NCBI RefSeq assembly: GCF_029222925.1
Contig: NZ_JARHUI010000005.1
Location: 62,001-126,000 of the forward strand
Length of the DNA stretch: 64,000 nucleotides
Direction: 5' to 3'
From: Algoriphagus sp. CAU 1675
GTDB taxonomy: Bacteria > Bacteroidota > Bacteroidia > Cytophagales > Cyclobacteriaceae
Shown: positions 1-11,095 of the stretch, piece by piece
Numbering within the stretch: the first letter of the stretch is position 1
Layout: the number at the start of each line of letters is the position of its first letter
Notes under the pieces: model-generated
What the model was told of the DNA's origin: nothing
The model's input: the letters and a program-made list of their open reading frames with translations, nothing else
Database searches by the model: none
Program-made: the position numbers and the translations under genes

Positions 1-705
1 GGTTAAAAATTCCTCTGCAAAATCCACCGCTTCCAACAAATATTTATCAGGGTCGCCCTTAAATCGTAGGCCCATGGCTTTCATTTTCTTCTTTAAAATC
101 TTCTTTTCCAAACCCAAAATCGGCGCTACCTGATAGGCCTTGGAGATGGAATAAAACTGCCCTTCTTTCCAAAGAAACCTTGCTTCTTTTTCAATAAACT
201 CATCCGTAAACCTTCCCACTTCCTGTTTGGCCTTGGTGGTCTTGTAATGTTTTACCAAAACAAGGATTGCCTTTTTGTTCAGTACCTGATACAGTCCGTT
301 CCCGTTATAATAATAATTTTCATTCCCCTCAAAAAACCGAAATTCCTCCCCATTTGCCAGCCGAAAAGCCTCCACTTTTTCCGGGTTGATCAGCAGTTTT
401 TGTTTTTGGATGGGGTGAAAAGTCAACACCTGATCCCGAAATTCATCGTACATAAGCGGGACATCCGAATAGGTGACTCCGTTGATTCTGAGGTTTCCAT
501 TTTCGAATTGACGGGAAAAATAAAAAGGATGGCCTTCAATGTTTTTAGGAGCTTCCTCATATTGCCCCCCAGTGATCAGTTCCTGAAAATAGGGAATTTC
601 ACTTTTGTAGGAGGCCAATAAGTCCGCATCTTCGTTGAGGACCTGTGCATTTGCCGTCCACACAAAAAGAGATGCTATTGCAGTCAAAAATTTTATTTTT
701 TGCAT
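1..705 (-). CDS. Unknown exported protein, 3' end cut by window edge
   Basis: I do not recognise this protein. An ATG at 703-705 opens a frame of 235 codons that runs without a stop to base 1, so the C-terminus lies outside the window. The first 20 residues form a typical Sec signal peptide (basic MQKIK, hydrophobic core, cleavage after TANA before Q). The mature part is mixed alpha/beta in look, rich in aromatic residues (for example EGNENYYYNGNG), with a lysine-rich segment near residue 205 (LEKKILKKKMKAMG). No lipobox Cys, no catalytic motif and no repeat was seen. It is divergent from the isomerase-like gene at 819, with 113 bases between them and no clear promoter there. The secretion call is good; function is unknown. 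Confidence 0.75.
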   Translation of the reverse strand, partial: MQKIKFLTAIASLFVWTANAQVLNEDADLLASYKSEIPYFQELITGGQYEEAPKNIEGHPFYFSRQFENGNLRINGVTYSDVPLMYDEFRDQVLTFHPIQKQKLLINPEKVEAFRLANGEEFRFFEGNENYYYNGNGLYQVLNKKAILVLVKHYKTTKAKQEVGRFTDEFIEKEARFLWKEGQFYSISKAYQVAPILGLEKKILKKKMKAMGLRFKGDPDKYLLEAVDFAEEFLT

Positions 706-818
706 GCTCTAAATTACAATTACCGATTGTTTCAAAATGAGAATTTCCAAAATAAGTTTGGGCGGTTTTTGTATTTTATAAAAGGAAAAAAACAGTCTTT
801 CAAATCTCCAATACATCC

Positions 819-1724
819 ATGGCCTCAAGAAGAACCCTACTTAAAACCCTAGCCCTAAGCCCAATTGCCCTTTCAGCAGGTTCAGTCCTCGCCCAAGCTC
901 AGCCCAGCAGTTCCTTTCGGTTTTCTCTCAATACCAGCACCATTCGGGGCCAAAAATTGAGCCTTCCCCAGATCATAGAACTGGCAGCACGGGCAGGCTA
1001 CGATGGGTTCGAGCCTTGGATGATGGAGATTCAGGCCTATCTGGAAAGCGGCAAAAGCCTTGCCTCTCTCAAAAAACTGGCCTCCGATGCAGGGTTGGAG
1101 TTTTTTGATTGTATTGGTTTCCCAACCTGGATGGCTCAGGACGAAGAGAAAAGCAAGACCGGGTTTGAGCAGATGGAAAAAGAAATGGGGATTCTGGCTG
1201 AATTGGGATGTCCAAGGGTGGCCGCGCCTGCCATAGGCACGGAAGCCCCTCTGGATCTGATGCAGGCTGGAGAAAAATACAAGCGGCTGCTGGAACTGGG
1301 AAGAAAAACCGGAGTCATGCCCCAGCTAGAGTTTTGGGGGGCATTTCCTTCCTTTTATCATTTGGGTCAAGCCCTGGCAGTAGCCGCTGCTGCAGATGAT
1401 GCCGATGCCAAAATCCTGGCGGATGTGTACCATCTGTTCCGTGGGGGTTCGGGATTTGAAGGAATGAAACTACTCGACGGACATGCGATCGATATTTTCC
1501 ATTTGAATGATTTTCCGGCGGACATTCCGCGCACCGAGCAGCAGGACAAGGACCGGGTATTCCCGGGAGATGGAGCTGCACCGATGCAGGAACTTGCCGA
1601 CACCCTCAAATCCAAGGGCGGACAGATCATTCTCTCTCTCGAACTCTTCAATCCCACCTACTATGCGATGGATGCGGAATATGTAATTACGACAGGACTG
1701 GAAAAGATGAAGCGGTTTTTTTGA
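819..1724 (+). CDS. Tat-exported sugar phosphate isomerase/epimerase-like TIM barrel protein
   Basis: A 301-residue protein of the xylose isomerase-like TIM barrel superfamily. Residues 1-26 are a twin-arginine signal (SRRTLLK, hydrophobic stretch, cleavage near SVLA-QAQ), so it should be exported folded to the periplasm. After the signal come the usual barrel elements: a strand-1 motif around GYDGFEPWMMEI, a middle LEFWGAF strand, an ILADVYHLFRGG strand and a C-terminal LSLELFNPTYY strand. Acidic and His residues in these strands are the likely metal ligands. Relatives are annotated as hydroxypyruvate isomerase, inosose dehydratase or simply sugar phosphate isomerase; the substrate cannot be read from sequence. 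The gene stands alone and ends 17 bases before a strong hairpin terminator. Confidence 0.85.
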   Translation: MASRRTLLKTLALSPIALSAGSVLAQAQPSSSFRFSLNTSTIRGQKLSLPQIIELAARAGYDGFEPWMMEIQAYLESGKSLASLKKLASDAGLEFFDCIGFPTWMAQDEEKSKTGFEQMEKEMGILAELGCPRVAAPAIGTEAPLDLMQAGEKYKRLLELGRKTGVMPQLEFWGAFPSFYHLGQALAVAAAADDADAKILADVYHLFRGGSGFEGMKLLDGHAIDIFHLNDFPADIPRTEQQDKDRVFPGDGAAPMQELADTLKSKGGQIILSLELFNPTYYAMDAEYVITTGLEKMKRFF

Positions 1725-1741
1725 ACAAAAAATGTAAATCA

Positions 1742-1781
1742 AAAACAAAGGCCTGGAAATCTCCCAGGCCTTTGTTTTTTT
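1742..1781. terminator. Bidirectional hairpin terminator between converging genes
   Basis: A perfect 15-base-pair stem (1742-1756 with 1764-1778, core AAAGGCCTGG/CCAGGCCTTT) with a 7-base loop. It is flanked by A on the left and T on the right, so it can end transcription of the isomerase-like gene and of cysM. Confidence 0.9.
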
Positions 1782-1790
1782 AATCTTTTA

Positions 1791-2669
1791 TCACCCGAAC
1801 AAATCCGAACTCAAATAGCGGTCTCCTCGGTCGCAGGTGATGCAGACAATGATCCCTTCTTCCAGTTCCTTGGACAATTCAATGGCCGCATGCAAGGCTC
1901 CCCCACTGCTCATTCCTGCCAAAATCCCTTCTTCTTTGGCCATTCTCCGGGTCATTTCCGTGGCTTGATCCTGACTCACATCCAGGACCCGATCTACACG
2001 GGAGGCATCAAATATGGCCGGCAAAAACTCAGGTGTCCAGCGTCTGATTCCCGGGATACTGGAACCCTCCGTTGGCTGGGTTCCTACGATCTGAATGTCC
2101 GGATTCATTTCTTTCAGGTACATGGATACCCCCATGATTGTTCCGGTGGTCCCCATAGCAGACACGAAATGGGTGATTTTCCCATCGGTATCCTTCCATA
2201 TCTCCGGTCCGGTACTTTTGTAATGGGCGAGGTAATTGTCCTTATTTCCGAATTGATTGAGCATAAAATACCCTTCTTCATCCCGCATTTGCTCGGCCAG
2301 TACACGGGAATATTCGATCGTCCGGGCAGCAGGGGTCAAAATCACGGTGGCTCCATAAGCCTCCATCGCCAGCACCCGCTCCCGCGTGGAATTGTCAGGC
2401 ATGATGAGAGTCATTTCCAGCCCCAGCACCTTGGCTACCATGGCCAGGGCAATCCCGGTATTTCCACTGGTGGCCTCGACGAGTTTGTCTCCCTTTTTGA
2501 TCTCTCCCCGGTCCAATGCAGCTCTGAGCATATTATAGGCCGCCCGGTCCTTGACACTTCCACCGGGGTTTTGGCCTTCCATTTTACAAAATATCTTCAC
2601 TTTGGGGTTGACCGGAATATGCTCCAATTCCACCAAAGGGGTATTGCCAATCAATTCAAATAGTTTCAT
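1791..2669 (-). CDS. cysM: Cysteine synthase (O-acetylserine sulfhydrylase), CysM type
   Basis: Pyridoxal-phosphate enzyme that makes cysteine from O-acetylserine and sulfide (or thiosulfate) in the cytoplasm. It has 292 residues, usual for the short CysM branch. Visible motifs are the Schiff-base lysine K40 in GGSVKDRAA, the substrate loop TSGNTG at 67-72, the phosphate-binding loop GTTGT at 173-177 and GMSSGG near 252-257. The gene starts 31 bases after the cysE stop, and the two surely work together because CysE makes the O-acetylserine. The CysM rather than CysK name rests on length and the MGTTGTIMG loop; this discrimination is less certain than the enzyme class. Confidence 0.93.
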   Translation of the reverse strand: MKLFELIGNTPLVELEHIPVNPKVKIFCKMEGQNPGGSVKDRAAYNMLRAALDRGEIKKGDKLVEATSGNTGIALAMVAKVLGLEMTLIMPDNSTRERVLAMEAYGATVILTPAARTIEYSRVLAEQMRDEEGYFMLNQFGNKDNYLAHYKSTGPEIWKDTDGKITHFVSAMGTTGTIMGVSMYLKEMNPDIQIVGTQPTEGSSIPGIRRWTPEFLPAIFDASRVDRVLDVSQDQATEMTRRMAKEEGILAGMSSGGALHAAIELSKELEEGIIVCITCDRGDRYLSSDLFG

Positions 2670-2700
2670 GGATAAATAAGTTTAGGAGAGGATGAGGGAT

Positions 2701-3549
2701 TTAGCTTCCCAATTCGCTCTCGTCATTCTTTACTACATACAGATCCGTCACTTCTGATCCTGCATGATACATTTGGGTCTGGTAATAGACTTTGGAGCCG
2801 GGCTGTACGGATTTGGTGAGCCAGACATTGCCTCCGATGGTGCTGCCCTTTCCGATGATTGTTTTTCCTCCCAAAATAGTGGCCCCAGCATAGATCACCA
2901 CCTCGTCCTCAATGGTCGGATGGCGCTTGACATCTGCATCGGCTTTGTCCACACTCAAGGCACCCAAAGTCACCCCCTGATAAACTTTCACATGGTTGCC
3001 AATGATGGTGGTCTCCCCGATCACCACTCCGGTACCGTGATCTATACAGAAATGATGGCCAATGCTCGCTCCGGGATGTATATCTATCCCTGTCCGGCTA
3101 TGTGCCAGTTCAGTGATCATCCTTGGGATGAGTTTTACTCCCAATTGATGTAGCAAATGGGCAATCCTGTAGGCTGCGATGGCAAAAAAACCGGGATAAC
3201 TTCTTAAGATCTCGGTTCTGGACTTGGCGGCTGGATCCCCTTCATACATGGCGTCCACATCCAAATGCACCCAATCGTAAACGTCTTCCAGTTCCTTGAA
3301 AAACTTTTTGGACAGATGCTTTCCGTCCTGATTATGTAGCTGGACATTTCTCACCAAAATGGCGGTGAGTCTGTTTTTCAACTCATCCAGGCGAGCTTCC
3401 ACTTCGTTGATTTCCTTGATTTTCTGTACCGTATATTCCGGAAAGAGAAGTCCCAACAAATCCTCAAAAAACTGTTGGACTACTATAGGGGAAGGGCAAT
3501 CAGAGCACTCCTGATGTGCTTTGTAAATTTTTGAGATAAAAGGTTTCAT
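2701..3549 (-). CDS. cysE: Serine O-acetyltransferase
   Basis: Transfers acetyl from acetyl-CoA to serine, the committed step to cysteine. The 282-residue protein has the N-terminal helical SATase domain (about 1-145) and a left-handed beta-helix of hexapeptide repeats (about 150-255). The catalytic pair is visible as D156 in GIDIHPG and H171 in DHGTGVVIGET. A C-terminal tail of about 25 residues, ending NDESELGS, follows the helix; in known enzymes such tails bind CysK, but the usual terminal Ile is absent here. It sits between an outer-membrane protein gene (21 bases upstream) and cysM (31 bases downstream). Confidence 0.95.
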   Translation of the reverse strand: MKPFISKIYKAHQECSDCPSPIVVQQFFEDLLGLLFPEYTVQKIKEINEVEARLDELKNRLTAILVRNVQLHNQDGKHLSKKFFKELEDVYDWVHLDVDAMYEGDPAAKSRTEILRSYPGFFAIAAYRIAHLLHQLGVKLIPRMITELAHSRTGIDIHPGASIGHHFCIDHGTGVVIGETTIIGNHVKVYQGVTLGALSVDKADADVKRHPTIEDEVVIYAGATILGGKTIIGKGSTIGGNVWLTKSVQPGSKVYYQTQMYHAGSEVTDLYVVKNDESELGS

Positions 3550-3570
3550 AGGTTTGGCTGGCTAGAATTG

Positions 3571-4119
3571 TCACATTACAAAACCAACCCGGATCACATA
3601 AGGTTCACCGTAGGGTGATCTACGGTTATCATGCCTTAGATTATAGAGAAAGGTGAAATTCGCACCTCCCCTGGAGCCAAATGGAGCAAAGTATCCTCCG
3701 CCAACGAACAGGGCATTGGACCATATTCTTTCAAATCGGTCAGTCACGAGGTTGTAGTTCTCAAAATTGATGGATTCAAATTCCCCTTGGAGAAAAATAT
3801 TGGGCAGTACATTATAGCGGGAAAAAATCCTTCCTCCATAGGAAGAGGTGACTCCACCCATATACCTTCGATCGTTGAAATACTGATAGGTAAATCCCAG
3901 TCCTGAAGAAAACCTCGGGGTGATCATCACTCCCACCAAAGGGGAAATATCGACTAGAGTGATGGTCCCGAACTGCATCCCGAAATTCCCACCGTAATAG
4001 AGCCTATCTTTTAAGGATGCGCTATCTGCGGGGATCTCCCTTTGGGCAAAAGAGGGGGAAGACAAGCCTAAGGCGATCCCCAGAAAAAGAACAAAAATCT
4101 TACTTTTTAACGATGACAT
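3571..4119 (-). CDS. Outer-membrane beta-barrel protein, unknown role
   Basis: A 182-residue exported protein with a signal peptide (MSSLKSKIF, hydrophobic core, cleavage at SFA-Q near residue 25). The mature part is made of short alternating polar/hydrophobic strands separated by turns (GGNFGMQFGT, PRFSSGLGFTYQYF, ANFTFLYNL), as in small 8-strand barrels. It resembles conserved Bacteroidota outer-membrane proteins without assigned function. The start codon overlaps the 3' end of the ftsB-like gene by 20 bases, which suggests translational coupling, and cysE follows after 21 bases. No link to cysteine synthesis is evident. Confidence 0.8.
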   Translation of the reverse strand: MSSLKSKIFVLFLGIALGLSSPSFAQREIPADSASLKDRLYYGGNFGMQFGTITLVDISPLVGVMITPRFSSGLGFTYQYFNDRRYMGGVTSSYGGRIFSRYNVLPNIFLQGEFESINFENYNLVTDRFERIWSNALFVGGGYFAPFGSRGGANFTFLYNLRHDNRRSPYGEPYVIRVGFVM

Positions 4120-4387
4120 AGAGGTCTTCTGTCTGTTTCTTCATGAGGTATTTTTCACGTGCAAACTTCTCCAAAAGTTCCGGATTGCTCATCAATTCCT
4201 GCCTTTCCTCCTTAATTTTGACTTTTCTGTCCTGATAAAATTCCTTTTGATCTTCCAGCCTTCCCAGTTTCTGACTGAGCTGCCACTGATTGACCACATT
4301 GTTGGAGTCAATGAAAATCATCCAAAACAAAAAGAAAGCCGTAGCCAAAGCGTAAAAGTTGCTACCGAGTTTGATCAGCTTTTTCAT
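4100..4387 (-). CDS. FtsB/DivIC family septum formation initiator
   Basis: A small bitopic cell-division protein of 95 residues. It has a short basic N-terminus, one membrane span at about residues 10-28 (FYALATAFFLFWMIFID) and then a periplasmic coiled coil (about 35-70) rich in K, E, Q and L. The C-terminal part carries the family pattern PELLEKFAREKYLMKKQTEDLYVI. In the divisome, FtsB/DivIC bridges FtsL and FtsQ. Its location downstream of eno fits, since ftsB or divIC often lies next to enolase, including in Escherichia coli. A terminator separates the two here, so it is probably transcribed separately. Confidence 0.87.
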   Translation of the reverse strand: MKKLIKLGSNFYALATAFFLFWMIFIDSNNVVNQWQLSQKLGRLEDQKEFYQDRKVKIKEERQELMSNPELLEKFAREKYLMKKQTEDLYVIVKK

Positions 4388-4435
4388 AAATCAGGGTGTA
4401 TTACGGAATGAAGGTACAAAAATGATGCAAAAAAA

Positions 4436-4458
4436 AGACAGCTCTTTTGAAGCTGTCT
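4436..4458 (-). terminator. Hairpin terminator after eno
   Basis: An 8-base-pair stem AGACAGCT/AGCTGTCT with a 7-base loop, 21 bases after the eno stop. On the minus strand it is followed by a run of T (A-run on the plus strand at 4429-4435). Confidence 0.9.
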
Positions 4459-4479
4459 TTTATAGGAAGTGTTCTTTTC

Positions 4480-6881
<2,402 letters not shown>

Positions 6882-6897
6882 TTTTAAGAAAGTTGCC

Positions 6898-6905
6898 CAA
6901 AGTTA
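6898..6905 (-). promoter_or_regulatory. Possible promoter -7 element for carA-eno
   Basis: On the minus strand the octamer TAACTTTG, a perfect match to the Bacteroidota -7 consensus TAnnTTTG, ends 17 bases before the carA ATG. No TTTG lies at the expected distance upstream (the stretch is CT-rich), so this is supported by the -7 box only. Confidence 0.45.
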
Positions 6906-6945
6906 ATTATTTATCGGGAGGAGGAAGAGAGAATGGGGTATAAAA

Positions 6946-6973
6946 AAAGGATTGAACCAACGTCCAATCCTTT
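6946..6973 (-). terminator. Terminator after rplQ, end of the alpha cluster
   Basis: Stem AAAGGATTG/CAATCCTTT (9 base pairs, 10-base loop), 24 bases after the rplQ stop and followed on the minus strand by a T-run (plus-strand A-run 6942-6948). Confidence 0.85.
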
Positions 6974-6996
6974 CAATATTTAAGATGATGCCCAAC

Positions 6997-7524
6997 TTAT
7001 TTTTCTTCAGTTTGGGCATCAGCAGAATCAGTAGCTTCTGGAGCTTGAGGCTCTTCGGTTTTAGCTTCAGCAACAGGTGCTTCAGTAGCAGCCTCAGCTT
7101 TTCCGGTAGATCTTCTAGATCTTCTGGTAGTCTTCTTAGCAGGCTTAGCTTCTTTCAGCATCAATTCGTTGAAGTCAACCAATTCGATGATACACATTTC
7201 AGCATTATCCCCAAGACGGAATCCGGTTTTGATAATTCTGGTGTATCCACCTGGACGGGTACCTACTTTAGAGATCACTTCACCGAACAAAGCGATGATA
7301 GCTTCCTTATTTTTCAAGTATGAGAAAGCCACACGTCTGTTGTGAGTTGTATCTTCTTTCGCCCTAGTTACTAGAGGCTCCAAATATTTCTTCAATTCTT
7401 TAGCCTTGGCAAGCGTAGTGGAAATACGCTTATGAAGAATCAGCGAAGTAGCCATGTTAGAAAGCATCGCTTTCCTATGAGCAGCCTTTCTTCCAAGGTG
7501 GTTAAATTTCTTACCGTGTCTCAT
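6997..7524 (-). CDS. rplQ: 50S ribosomal protein L17 with long C-terminal tail
   Basis: Large-subunit protein near the exit tunnel. Residues 1-120 are a normal L17 core ([20 protein letters not shown] start). Residues 125-175 form a low-complexity tail, first basic ([10 protein letters not shown]) then rich in Ala, Glu and Pro. Such tails occur in Bacteroidota L17; the tail is probably disordered. Last gene of the alpha cluster, starting 5 bases after the rpoA stop and followed by a terminator. Confidence 0.97.
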   Translation of the reverse strand: MRHGKKFNHLGRKAAHRKAMLSNMATSLILHKRISTTLAKAKELKKYLEPLVTRAKEDTTHNRRVAFSYLKNKEAIIALFGEVISKVGTRPGGYTRIIKTGFRLGDNAEMCIIELVDFNELMLKEAKPAKKTTRRSRRSTGKAEAATEAPVAEAKTEEPQAPEATDSADAQTEEK

Positions 7525-7529
7525 TTTAT

Positions 7530-8519
7530 TTATTCTTCATCAAGTTTATACTTCGAAATATCCATTCCAAAGGTCAGCCCTTTTTCCTGAATGAGTTGCT
7601 CCAACTCAGCGAGAGACTTTTTACCGAAGTTTCTGAATTTCATCATATCAGAAATTTCAAGTTTAGCTAAGTCACCCAAAGTTTTCACATCAGCAGCTTT
7701 CAGACAGTTGAATGCACGAACGGAAAGATCGAGATCACTCAAAGAAGTCTTAAGCAGTTTTCTCATGTGAAGGAATTCCTCATCAATTGGCTCAGGCTCG
7801 GCGATTCCAGTAGAGTCAAGGACCATAGTTTGGTCAGAGAATAGCATAAAGTGCTGAATCAAAATCTTAGCAGATTCCTGAAGTGCTTTCTCAGGATGAA
7901 TTGATCCATCAGTAGTTACTTCAAGAATCAATTTTTCGAAGTCAGTCTTTTGCTCTACACGGGTATTTTCGACACTGTACTTCACGTTTTTGATAGGAGT
8001 GAAGATTGCATCAATGGCGATTTGGCCAAATACCTGCTCTTTTGGTTTGGACTCTTCAGCTGGTAGATACCCTCTTCCCTTCTCAAGTGTCAATTCGATA
8101 TCAAAGTTTTTAGTCTCGTCGATATGACAAATCACCAAATCGGGATTCAATACTTCGAAAGAAGAGGTGAACTTAGCAATGTCCCCTGCAGTGAAGACAG
8201 ACTGGTTTTTGATTTCCACATTGATCTTTCCATCGATGGCCTCATGGACCTTCTTGAATCTCACCTGCTTCAAATTCAAAATAATATCTGTCACATCTTC
8301 CACTACACCTTCGATGGTAGAAAATTCATGCACAACTCCCGGGATTTTGATGGAAGTGATTGCATATCCCTCCAAGGAAGAAAGCAAAATTCTTCTTAGG
8401 GCATTACCGATAGTAACCCCATAGCCTTTTTCTAGCGGTTTGAATGTAAACAAGCCATGGAAGTCATCGGCCTTCTCCATCACCACTTTTTCGGGCATTT
8501 GAAATGCTAGTATGGACAT
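7530..8519 (-). CDS. rpoA: RNA polymerase alpha subunit
   Basis: Scaffold subunit for polymerase assembly; its C-terminal domain binds DNA and activators. The 329 residues comprise the alpha N-terminal dimer domain (about 1-235, with [17 protein letters not shown] near residue 32), a linker and the alpha C-terminal domain (about 250-320). In the latter, the promoter-contacting segments are kept (SVRAFNCLK and NFGKKSL). It follows rpsD and precedes rplQ, the standard alpha cluster order. Confidence 0.98.
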   Translation of the reverse strand: MSILAFQMPEKVVMEKADDFHGLFTFKPLEKGYGVTIGNALRRILLSSLEGYAITSIKIPGVVHEFSTIEGVVEDVTDIILNLKQVRFKKVHEAIDGKINVEIKNQSVFTAGDIAKFTSSFEVLNPDLVICHIDETKNFDIELTLEKGRGYLPAEESKPKEQVFGQIAIDAIFTPIKNVKYSVENTRVEQKTDFEKLILEVTTDGSIHPEKALQESAKILIQHFMLFSDQTMVLDSTGIAEPEPIDEEFLHMRKLLKTSLSDLDLSVRAFNCLKAADVKTLGDLAKLEISDMMKFRNFGKKSLAELEQLIQEKGLTFGMDISKYKLDEE

Positions 8520-8557
8520 ATATCTTGTTCTTTTTTTAAAAGCTGAAAATAGTAAAA

Positions 8558-9163
8558 TTACTTAGAGTAAAGTTCGACAATGAGTTGCTCCTTGATATTC
8601 TCAGGAATATCAGTTCTGCTAGGAACACTGACGAATTTGCCGGTCAATGAAGCGCCTTCCCACTCTAACCAGGAATATTTGTTGGCACCCTTACCCGCTA
8701 AGCTACTGGTGATAGCCTCCAAGGATTTGGAACGCTCTCTTACAGAAACCACATCACCTGGCTTCAACGTGTAAGAAGGAATGTTCACTACCTCACCATT
8801 TACAGTGATATGCTTGTGAGCGACCAATTGTCTTGCACCTCTACGAGTTGGGGCGATACCCAATCTGTAAACTGTGTTGTCCAATCTAGCTTCCAACAAC
8901 TGAAGAAGGTTTTCACCGGTGATTCCAGATTTTCTGGAAGCGATGTCAAACATTTTGGCGAACTGTCTCTCCAATACACCGTAGATGTATTTTGCTTTTT
9001 GCTTTTCAGCAAGCTGGATTGCATATTCAGACTGCTTCTTTCTTCTTCCTCTACCGTGCTGGCCTGGAGGATAGTTTTTCTTTTGAAGCGCTTTGCTGTG
9101 CCCTTCAATAGGCTCGCCGAATTTACGGGCGATCTTTGCTTTAGGACCTGTATATCTAGCCAT
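8558..9163 (-). CDS. rpsD: 30S ribosomal protein S4
   Basis: Primary 16S rRNA-binding protein. The 201-residue protein has the S4 N-terminal domain (1-90) and an S4 RNA-binding domain from about residue 92 ([20 protein letters not shown]). The N-terminal zinc-knuckle cysteines found in some bacteria are absent. In E. coli S4 represses this cluster; no matching leader was identified here. Confidence 0.98.
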   Translation of the reverse strand: MARYTGPKAKIARKFGEPIEGHSKALQKKNYPPGQHGRGRRKKQSEYAIQLAEKQKAKYIYGVLERQFAKMFDIASRKSGITGENLLQLLEARLDNTVYRLGIAPTRRGARQLVAHKHITVNGEVVNIPSYTLKPGDVVSVRERSKSLEAITSSLAGKGANKYSWLEWEGASLTGKFVSVPSRTDIPENIKEQLIVELYSK

Positions 9164-9181
9164 TCTGTTACAATTTTAAAA

Positions 9182-9580
9182 TTAAACTCTTCTACGCTTA
9201 GGAGGACGACAACCGTTGTGAGGAAGTGGAGTTACATCTGTGATGGTAGTAACATCTAGTCCTACATTTTGCAAGGTTCTGATAGCAGATTCACGACCTG
9301 CACCTGGACCTTTTACAAAAACTTCGATTTTTCTCAAACCTAAGTCATAAGCAACTTGTCCACAGTTCTGAGCGGCCATTTGCGCAGCATAAGGAGTATT
9401 TTTCTTGGAGCCTCTGAAACCCATTTTACCGGCGGATGCCCAAGAGATTACTTGTCCTGCATTATTGGTAATAGAGATAATGATATTGTTGAAGGAGGCC
9501 TTGATGTGCGCTTGTCCTACAGCTTCTACCTTTACTACTCTTTTCTTACCTTTTGATTTATCGTTTCTTTTCTGAGCCAT
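9182..9580 (-). CDS. rpsK: 30S ribosomal protein S11
   Basis: Small-subunit platform protein that lines the mRNA exit path. The 132 residues include the family core ([17 protein letters not shown]) and the conserved basic end [12 protein letters not shown]. It lies between rpsM and rpsD with 15 and 18 base gaps. Confidence 0.98.
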   Translation of the reverse strand: MAQKRNDKSKGKKRVVKVEAVGQAHIKASFNNIIISITNNAGQVISWASAGKMGFRGSKKNTPYAAQMAAQNCGQVAYDLGLRKIEVFVKGPGAGRESAIRTLQNVGLDVTTITDVTPLPHNGCRPPKRRRV

Positions 9581-9595
9581 AATCTAAATCAGGTT

Positions 9596-9973
9596 TTATT
9601 TAGTTGCCTTCTTTTTGTTAGCAACTGTTTTTCTCTTACCCTTCCTTGTTCTGGCGTTGTTTTTGGTCTTCTGACCACGCACAGGAAGTCCTTTTCTGTG
9701 TCTCAAACCTCTATAACAACCGATATCCATCAGTCGCTTGATGTTCAATTGGATCTCTGACTTCAGTACACCTTCGGTTCTGAATTCTTCGGCAATGATA
9801 TTACGGATAGTAGTTGATTCATCATCATCCCACTCACCTGCTTTTTTGTCGAAAGAGATACCGGCCTTGCTCAGGATCGCTCTGGCTGAACTTCTACCTA
9901 TTCCGAAAATATAGGTAAGTCCGATTTCGCCGCGCTTATTGTCTGGTATGTCTACACCTGCAATTCTAGCCAT
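9596..9973 (-). CDS. rpsM: 30S ribosomal protein S13
   Basis: Head protein that contacts the P-site tRNA and forms bridges to the large subunit. The 125-residue sequence begins [20 protein letters not shown], has the helix-two-turn-helix part ([14 protein letters not shown]) and ends in the basic tail [14 protein letters not shown] followed by a Lys-rich end. Confidence 0.98.
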   Translation of the reverse strand: MARIAGVDIPDNKRGEIGLTYIFGIGRSSARAILSKAGISFDKKAGEWDDDESTTIRNIIAEEFRTEGVLKSEIQLNIKRLMDIGCYRGLRHRKGLPVRGQKTKNNARTRKGKRKTVANKKKATK

Positions 9974-9977
9974 AATC

Positions 9978-10094
9978 TTAACCTTGTCTTTGTTTAAACT
10001 TAGGATTCTTCTTATTGATGACGTAAAGTTTTCCTTTTCTTCTGATTACTTTACAGTCAGCGCTTCTCTTTTTAATAGATGCCCTTACTTTCAT
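9978..10094 (-). CDS. rpmJ: 50S ribosomal protein L36, zinc-free form
   Basis: A 38-residue protein (start ATG 10092-10094, stop TAA 9978-9980) with the L36 frame MKVRASIKK at the start and PKFKQRQG at the end. Of the four usual zinc ligands only C14 remains: positions 11, 27 and 33 are S, N and F. It is thus the zinc-independent version. It lies 4 bases from rpsM and 6 bases from infA. Confidence 0.96.
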   Translation of the reverse strand: MKVRASIKKRSADCKVIRRKGKLYVINKKNPKFKQRQG

Positions 10095-10100
10095 ATCAGT

Positions 10101-10319
10101 TTATTTATATCGATATACTATTCTTCCTTTTGTCAAATCATAGGGAGACAGTTCTAATTTAACACGGTCTCCAGGGAGGATTTTGATATAATTCATCCTC
10201 ATTTTACCCGAAATATGAGCGATCAATTGATGCCCATTTTCCAGTTCCACTTTAAACATCGCGTTTGACAACGCTTCAATGATGGTTCCATCTTGCTCGA
10301 TGGATGTCTGTTTGGCCAT
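10101..10319 (-). CDS. infA: Translation initiation factor IF-1
   Basis: A 72-residue single OB-fold protein that blocks the ribosomal A site during initiation. The family pattern is clear ([43 protein letters not shown] shown in parts, then [11 protein letters not shown]). It begins 1 base after the map stop. Confidence 0.97.
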   Translation of the reverse strand: MAKQTSIEQDGTIIEALSNAMFKVELENGHQLIAHISGKMRMNYIKILPGDRVKLELSPYDLTKGRIVYRYK

Positions 10320-10320
10320 A

Positions 10321-11094
10321 TTAGAATTTAAAATTCTCCTCTATGTATTTGTGGGTCGTCAAGACCTCTGTTCTATCTTCAAATATCGCAACGGTATGCT
10401 CGTAATGAGCGGAGGCTTTCCGGTCTGCTGTCCGAATCGTCCATCCATCACGCTCTTGGACAATATTTCTAGTACCCAAATTAACCATTGGCTCGATGGC
10501 AATCACCAATCCTTCTTTGAGCAAAGGACCACTTCCTTTTTTGCCATAATTGGGAACTTCTGGAGATTCGTGAAGGCTTCTGCCCAATCCATGTCCTACT
10601 AGCTCCCGAACTACGGTGTAGCCTTTTGCTTCGACGAACTTTTGGATCGCATTACCTATATCACCAATCCTGTTACCAAAAACAGCTTGCTCAATACCTA
10701 GGTAGAGTGAATCTTTAGTGGCTTTTAATAAATCTAAAACAGGAAGGGGGACTTCACCGACAGGGTAAGTATAAGCGGAATCGCTATGAAAACCTTGGTG
10801 AAAGACTCCACAATCTACTGAGATTATATCGCCATCTTTCAATTCATATTCGCTTGGAAATCCGTGAACAACAACTTCATTCACAGAAATACAGAGCGAA
10901 GCGGGAAAACCATTGTATCCTTTAAAGGAAGGAACAGCTTGATGATCCCTAATAAACTCTTCAGCAATTTTATCGAGATAAGAGGTCTTTACCCCTACCT
11001 TAATATGTTTAGCAACTTCCCCATGGGCCTTTGCTAAAATATCTGCACTTTCTTTAATCTTTTGAACTTCTTCCGAAGTCTTGTAATGAATCAT
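10321..11094 (-). CDS. map: Methionine aminopeptidase, type I
   Basis: Removes the initiator methionine from new proteins. The 257-residue pita-bread fold has all metal ligands: D94 and D105 ([18 protein letters not shown]), H168 (ELVGHGLGR), E201 (IAIEPMV) and E232 (HYEHTVAI), plus H77 in VVHGFP. It follows secY by 1 base. There is no adk between secY and map, unlike Bacillus. Confidence 0.97.
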   Translation of the reverse strand: MIHYKTSEEVQKIKESADILAKAHGEVAKHIKVGVKTSYLDKIAEEFIRDHQAVPSFKGYNGFPASLCISVNEVVVHGFPSEYELKDGDIISVDCGVFHQGFHSDSAYTYPVGEVPLPVLDLLKATKDSLYLGIEQAVFGNRIGDIGNAIQKFVEAKGYTVVRELVGHGLGRSLHESPEVPNYGKKGSGPLLKEGLVIAIEPMVNLGTRNIVQERDGWTIRTADRKASAHYEHTVAIFEDRTEVLTTHKYIEENFKF

Positions 11095-11095
11095 G

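Noticed and set aside
1890..2663. Open frame of 257 codons on the plus strand opposite cysM
   Set aside because: Almost exactly mirrors cysM; His/Gly-rich product typical of an antisense shadow.
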